50,536 nucleotides of DNA, from positions 1-50,536 of the forward strand of contig JABZFP010000029.1 of NCBI GenBank assembly GCA_014237395.1. Reading direction: 5' to 3'. The notes under the pieces are model-generated. The model was not told where the DNA came from and did not search any database. It saw nothing but the letters and a program-made list of their open reading frames with translations. The position numbers and the translations under genes are program-made. Numbering within the stretch: position 1 is the first letter of the stretch; each line of letters begins with the position of its first letter. Source of the DNA: Desulfobacteraceae bacterium. Lineage in GTDB: Bacteria > Desulfobacterota > Desulfobacteria > Desulfobacterales > UBA5852. Of the stretch, positions 46,552 to 50,536 are shown in pieces.

Positions 46552-46673
46552 CTGAAATCGGACTTTTTGCGAGTCCATCGATATCGCCCCCCGAAAGTCC
46601 CCTTGCATCCTTTCCAAAGGGAATGCTAAGGGGCATGGGCGTTGCGTCAAAAATGGAGAAAAGGGGAAATATT

Positions 46674-47459
46674 ATGCGACTGTTCGATAGCCACTGTCAT
46701 CTGGACGACAAGAGCTATGAGCCCGATCGGGAAGCGGTGCTGGACCAAGCCCGGGAGGCTGGTGTCATGGGATTTATGGTGGTGGGCATCAACCCGCAGA
46801 CCGCCCGGAAGGCGATCCAACTGGCCGAAACCCACCCCGGTGTTTTCGCCTCCGTCGGCATCCATCCCCACGACGCGGCGCACTGCTCGGAAGCGGTGTT
46901 GGAAGAGCTGATCGAGCTCGCGGAACACGAGAAGGTCTGCGCCTGGGGTGAAGCCGGCCTGGATTTCAACCGAATGTATTCCCCCCGCGATGTCCAGGAA
47001 AAATGTTTCGAGCGCCAGTTGACCATCGCCGCCCGGTTGGACTTGCCCCTGATTTTTCATGAACGCGACAGCAGCGGACGTTTCCTGGAAATGCTGAAAG
47101 CGGCCGACACCACTTCCCTGCGGGGCGTTGTCCATTGTTTCAGCGGCAACTCCAGGGAAATGACCGCCTATCTCGACCTGGGGCTGCATATCGGCATCAC
47201 GGGCATCGTCACCATGAAACAGCGGGGCCGGGCCTTGCGGGAGCTGGTGCCCCAGATACCCGATGACCGCCTCCTGGTGGAAACCGATGCCCCCTACCTC
47301 ACCCCGGCCCCGGAGCGCAACCGTACCCGCCGCAACGAGCCGGCCTTTGTCAAATCCGTACTGCTCAAAGTGGCTGAACTCCGACAAACCGACCCGGCCG
47401 CCATGGCCGAAATCACCTGGCAGAACACCTGCCGCCTTTATGGTTTAACGGATTTGTAA
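46674..47459 (+). CDS. tatD: TatD-family metal-dependent hydrolase (DNase)
   Basis: 261 residues from ATG 46674 (AAGGGG upstream). The metal ligands of TatD enzymes are visible: HCHLD at the N terminus, GEAGLD, FHERD, HCFSG and ETDAPYL. The TIM-barrel family acts as 3'-5' exonuclease or DNA-repair nuclease, with a proposed role in protein quality control in some bacteria. Length is normal. It sits alone between two copies of the intergenic repeat. Confidence 0.92.
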   Translation: MRLFDSHCHLDDKSYEPDREAVLDQAREAGVMGFMVVGINPQTARKAIQLAETHPGVFASVGIHPHDAAHCSEAVLEELIELAEHEKVCAWGEAGLDFNRMYSPRDVQEKCFERQLTIAARLDLPLIFHERDSSGRFLEMLKAADTTSLRGVVHCFSGNSREMTAYLDLGLHIGITGIVTMKQRGRALRELVPQIPDDRLLVETDAPYLTPAPERNRTRRNEPAFVKSVLLKVAELRQTDPAAMAEITWQNTCRLYGLTDL

Positions 47460-47516
47460 ACGTCTACGGGTTTTTGTTACCCCCTCTACAGAAATCTTCA
47501 CTCGAACGGCCTCGTA

Positions 47517-47617
47517 AGACGCCCAAGATCAAGGCGTGCAAGGTCTGAGAAGTGAGGACGTACACCAGGTACGCCGCAACGACGAGGACCGCCGCACAAC
47601 GCTGATATTGGGCGTTT
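47517..47617. repeat. Intergenic repeat, direct copy, overlapping the end of the VWA gene
   Basis: The arms AGACGCCCAAGATCA (47517-47531) and TGATATTGGGCGTTT (47603-47617) are inverted with two mismatches. The core has GTGAGGACGTACACCAGGTAC followed by GCCGCAACGACGAGG, shared with the 46431 copy in reverse. The right end touches the VWA-gene stop codon, which lies at 47617-47619. Confidence 0.8.
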
Positions 47618-48816
47618 TAGGACGTCGTCTTGGACATGAGGTGGGTGACCATGTCTTCTAAGCCATCGATGGACAATTCAAACATGGGAAAAATGTCACG
47701 GATGATACTGATGGTCTGGGTATAATCCCAGCGGGATTGGGGCACCGGATTCAGCCAGACGGCTTTGTCAAAGGTTTCGGCCAGCAGCTGGAGCCGGCGC
47801 AGGCTGGGGTCGCCGCTGCGCTCCTGGATATAGATCGACCCTTCGCGGGCCATCAGTTCGTAGGGCGCCATGCTGGCATCCCCCACCAGCACCAGCCGGG
47901 TGGCGGGATCGTAGCGGGTGAGCTCCTCCAGCCGGACGGGCTGCTTGTAGCGTGACGGATCTTTCCACAGGGCGTCGTAGACCGTGTTGTGGAAATAGAA
48001 CGTCTTGAGATCCTTGAACTGGGCCCGGGCGTAATCGAAAAGGGTCTGGACCATCTGCACATAGGGGTCCATGGACCAGCCACCATTGTCGATGGCCAGG
48101 ATCACCTTCAGGCGGTCCTTCAGGTCCCGGTCGAAAACGATCTCGATCTCGCCCCCGTTCTTCATGGTCTGGTAGATGGTGGCATCCACGTTGACCTGGT
48201 CCCGCGGGCCCGTCGGTACGAGGTGCCGCAGACGTTTGAGGGCCTCGTTCATCATGGAGGCCTTCAGCGGACCGCTCAGGGAGTAGTCCCGATAGCGGCG
48301 GTCCAGGGCCACCTTCACGGCGGACTTGTTGCGGGAGACGCCGCCTACTCGCATCCCGCCCGGATGATAGCCGGAGTGACCGACCGGCGATGTCCCGCCG
48401 GTGCCGATCCAACGATTGCCGCCGTGGTGTTCCCCTTCCTGGTCCTTTAGCCGCGCTTTGAAATAGTCCAGCAGCTCTTCGGGGGTCAGCCGCTGCAATT
48501 CTTCTTCGTCAATGCCCAGCGCATCGGCCATTTCCCGCGGGTTGCGCAGCCACTCCTCCAACAGGCCCCGGGCCATCTCATCGAGTTCCAGGCCCTCCAG
48601 ATCGGGCAGCTCGGCCCCGGCAAACGTATGGGCAAACACCTGGTCGTAGCGATCGAAATAGCGCTCGCTTTTGACCAGGATGGACCGGGCGGCCGTATAA
48701 AACTCCGACAGCGATCCGATCAACCCTGTCTTGAGGGCGCGGTGCAGGGTTAAAAAGGCGGTCGGACTGACCGGCACCCCGCTATCCTTGAGGGTGTAAA
48801 AAAAATCGATGAACAT
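47617..48816 (-). CDS. VWA-domain protein, CoxE-like, with altered MIDAS
   Basis: 399 residues. The N-terminal half is helical and acidic; the C-terminal half has a von Willebrand A-like fold around VILAIDNGGWSMDP. The MIDAS motif, normally DxSxS, reads D-N-G-G-W-S, so metal binding may be weakened. It is coupled to the MoxR-type ATPase gene (its ATG at 48816 overlaps the end of that gene). MoxR/VWA pairs act as chaperones that insert metals or cofactors in enzymes such as CO dehydrogenase (CoxD/CoxE) or mature other complexes. The client here is unknown. Confidence 0.75.
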   Translation of the reverse strand: MFIDFFYTLKDSGVPVSPTAFLTLHRALKTGLIGSLSEFYTAARSILVKSERYFDRYDQVFAHTFAGAELPDLEGLELDEMARGLLEEWLRNPREMADALGIDEEELQRLTPEELLDYFKARLKDQEGEHHGGNRWIGTGGTSPVGHSGYHPGGMRVGGVSRNKSAVKVALDRRYRDYSLSGPLKASMMNEALKRLRHLVPTGPRDQVNVDATIYQTMKNGGEIEIVFDRDLKDRLKVILAIDNGGWSMDPYVQMVQTLFDYARAQFKDLKTFYFHNTVYDALWKDPSRYKQPVRLEELTRYDPATRLVLVGDASMAPYELMAREGSIYIQERSGDPSLRRLQLLAETFDKAVWLNPVPQSRWDYTQTISIIRDIFPMFELSIDGLEDMVTHLMSKTTS

Positions 48817-49667
48817 CAGAAAAGTTTCCGGCGGTGCACGACACTGCTGGCCCGCTGGTAGTCCTGGCTTTTCTTGAAGAGGACCCCCAGAAAGGGCACT
48901 TCCCCCCGGGACAGTTGTTTGGGCTTGAAATCCAGGTCCGCGCGCAGGGCCCGGATCCAGTTGATCAATTCGCGGGTGGCCGGTCGCTTTTCAACGCCTT
49001 CCAGCTCACGCAGGCGGTAAAAGGTCTCCACCGCCGATTCCATGAGGGCGCTGTCGATATCGGGGAAATGGACCTGGATGATTTTCCGCATCATCTTGGG
49101 ATCCGGGAAAGCGATGTGGTGGAAATTGCAGCGCCCCAGGAAAGGATCGGACAGATCTTTCTTGGCGTTGGAGGTGACGATGATCACGGGCCGGTGCTTG
49201 GTGGGAACGGTTTTATCAATTTCGATGATGTCGAACTCCATTTGATCGAGCACGTCCAGCATGTCGTCCTGGAAATCCGTGTCGGCCTTGTCGATTTCGT
49301 CGATCAGGAGAACCGTGCGCCTGTCGGCCGTAAACGCCTGGCCGATCTTGCCCATTTTGATATAGGCCTCGATATCGCTGACATTCCGGTCGGAATCCCC
49401 GAAGCGGCTGTCATTGAGACGCGTCAGGGTATCGTACTGGTAGAGCGCGTCCACCAGTTTCATGCTGGATTTGACGTTCAGGACAATCAGGGGCATGCCG
49501 AGATTTTCGGCTATCGCGTGCGCCAGCATGGTTTTACCGGTGCCGGGCTCCCCCTTGAGCAGCAGCGGCATTTCAAGCGCCATGGAAATGTTGACGATGG
49601 CGGCCAGTTCCTCGTCCAGAACATAACGACTGGCCCCTGTGAATGAGACAGACGGGTTTTCAGGCAT
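48816..49667 (-). CDS. MoxR-family AAA+ ATPase
   Basis: 283 residues from ATG 49667 (AGAGGAAA upstream; an earlier in-frame ATG at 49718 lacks a site). Walker A is GEPGTGKT, Walker B is VLLIDEIDK, and SNAKKDLSDPFLGRCNFHHI holds sensor 1 and the arginine-finger region. MoxR ATPases work with a VWA partner, here the next gene. Together they probably assemble or activate a metalloenzyme complex. Confidence 0.87.
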   Translation of the reverse strand: MPENPSVSFTGASRYVLDEELAAIVNISMALEMPLLLKGEPGTGKTMLAHAIAENLGMPLIVLNVKSSMKLVDALYQYDTLTRLNDSRFGDSDRNVSDIEAYIKMGKIGQAFTADRRTVLLIDEIDKADTDFQDDMLDVLDQMEFDIIEIDKTVPTKHRPVIIVTSNAKKDLSDPFLGRCNFHHIAFPDPKMMRKIIQVHFPDIDSALMESAVETFYRLRELEGVEKRPATRELINWIRALRADLDFKPKQLSRGEVPFLGVLFKKSQDYQRASSVVHRRKLF

Positions 49668-49729
49668 AGGGATTTCCTCTAAGTGGATGGCATGCGGATG
49701 ATGATGGACAGGCCGCACGGGGCGGCCTG

Positions 49730-50536
49730 CTAACGCTGTTCACGAATATAGGCCGACACGTCCCGCGTCAGCGCCAGTACTTTTTGGGCCTGGGCCAGGC
49801 TGAGAGATCCCACCCCGCAACTGGGGCTGATCAGGGACTGGGCCAGCAATTGCTCCCGGTCCACCCCCAGGGCGACCAGCGCGTTGCATTGCCCTTCCCA
49901 GCGGTGTACCAGCGAATCCCGCGTGGCCGCTTCGAGCGCCTCGGCAGAGCCGGTCGGCACCAGCCCCCAGGCAAGCATGCCGCCCCGCGCGATGAATTGC
50001 TTGACCTGCCCGCCATACAGCAGAAACCGGTCGAAATACGAATAGGTGTCAAAATTGACGATATCGACGGCGGTTTCCAGAATCAGCCCCCAATCCGTGT
50101 TGGCGCAGACATGGATGCCGGACAGCCCGCCTTCGGCGTGAACGACATCGTTGATTTCATCGAGGCTGGCCGAGATCTCCCCGGCGGCAATACTGATCAT
50201 CTCGGACGACCCGTAGCCCGCCAGGGCCGGTTCATCCTGAAAGATGATCACCGGACAACCGGCGTCTTTGAAAATGCGAATCTGGTAAGCGGCCTTTAAG
50301 GCCAGGAGCTTGACAGCCGCATCCCGCGTGTTGGGGTTGTAATAAATGGCCCGCCCCTGATCGTCTTTGAGCCCCATGCCGAAGGTAATCGGGCCGGTCA
50401 CCTGGCCTTTAATGGCGACGGGCTTCGGATCCATTGCGGGAATCTGTTTCCTGAGGACATGCAACCCGCCGGCCGTCTCATCCCCGAGAGCAAACCGGGA
50501 CGTTTCCAACGGCAGCGCGCCGTCGGTGACCGCCAG
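49730..50536 (-). CDS. MetE/UROD-superfamily methyltransferase-like protein (5' end beyond the window)
   Basis: About 268 codons are visible, and the frame is open to the right edge, so the N terminus is missing. The TIM-barrel core resembles cobalamin-independent methionine synthase C-terminal domains: GPITFGMG, IFQDEPALAGYG, then the zinc-ligand pairs GIHVCANTDW (His and Cys) and SPSCGVGSL (Cys). Such short MetE-like core proteins transfer methyl groups from corrinoid or other donors in anaerobes. Specific donor and acceptor cannot be told. It is 62 bp upstream of the MoxR gene on the same strand, and may be unrelated in function. Confidence 0.75.
   Translation of the reverse strand: MAVTDGALPLETSRFALGDETAGGLHVLRKQIPAMDPKPVAIKGQVTGPITFGMGLKDDQGRAIYYNPNTRDAAVKLLALKAAYQIRIFKDAGCPVIIFQDEPALAGYGSSEMISIAAGEISASLDEINDVVHAEGGLSGIHVCANTDWGLILETAVDIVNFDTYSYFDRFLLYGGQVKQFIARGGMLAWGLVPTGSAEALEAATRDSLVHRWEGQCNALVALGVDREQLLAQSLISPSCGVGSLSLAQAQKVLALTRDVSAYIREQR

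Overview
The window looks like chromosome of an anaerobic, respiring Desulfobacterota bacterium, most likely a sulfate reducer near Desulfosarcina/Desulfobacteraceae. The evidence is indirect: an NfnAB (SudAB)-type NAD(P)H:ferredoxin transhydrogenase pair, two sigma-54 activators with recognisable -24/-12 promoters, a NifX/orange-protein-type protein beside a molybdoenzyme, a MoxR/VWA pair, a probable selenoprotein, and moderately GC-rich coding DNA with AT-rich regulatory gaps. No rRNA, tRNA or CRISPR was seen.

1-9.6 kb is an accessory and stress region. An IS256-family end has cut a PAS sensor gene at the left edge. A leftward group follows: cysteine hydrolase, a small exported cupredoxin-like protein, and an OsmC-type peroxidase whose active-site Cys codon is an in-frame UGA (probable selenocysteine). 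Upstream of the group are a sigma-54 promoter, three tandem palindromes and a divergent GAF-AAA-HTH activator. Next come katG with a PerR-like box, a Fur-like box, an EF-hand gene broken by an amber codon, and a MerR/B12-binding regulator.

9.7-28.3 kb is mostly housekeeping and efflux: lon, ftsH and an NAD-dependent epimerase; a three-gene RND efflux operon (acrA-acrB-nodT type) flanked by two TetR regulators; small Cys-rich proteins; a tandem ACT protein; lnt; and prfB with its programmed frameshift.

28.4-37.9 kb is a thiamine district: a ThiE-ThiL fusion, a ThiXYZ-type pyrimidine ABC transporter read leftward, and thiD-thiW-ecfAA-ecfT plus a P-loop protein of unknown function read rightward. 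The two transcription units diverge, and each starts with its own TPP riboswitch.

37.9-43.4 kb is the most unusual cassette. A PAS-AAA-HTH sigma-54 activator diverges from a sigma-54-promoted run of a NifX/orange-protein-like protein, a pseudo-receiver protein and a cytoplasmic molybdopterin oxidoreductase that carries its own TorD-like chaperone at the N terminus.

43.4-50.5 kb holds nfnA-nfnB, tatD, a VWA/MoxR pair and a MetE-like methyltransferase cut by the window edge. Between these genes lie five copies of one intergenic repeat family (three in tandem at a period of about 140 bp, one inverted, one direct) with changing but still complementary arms.
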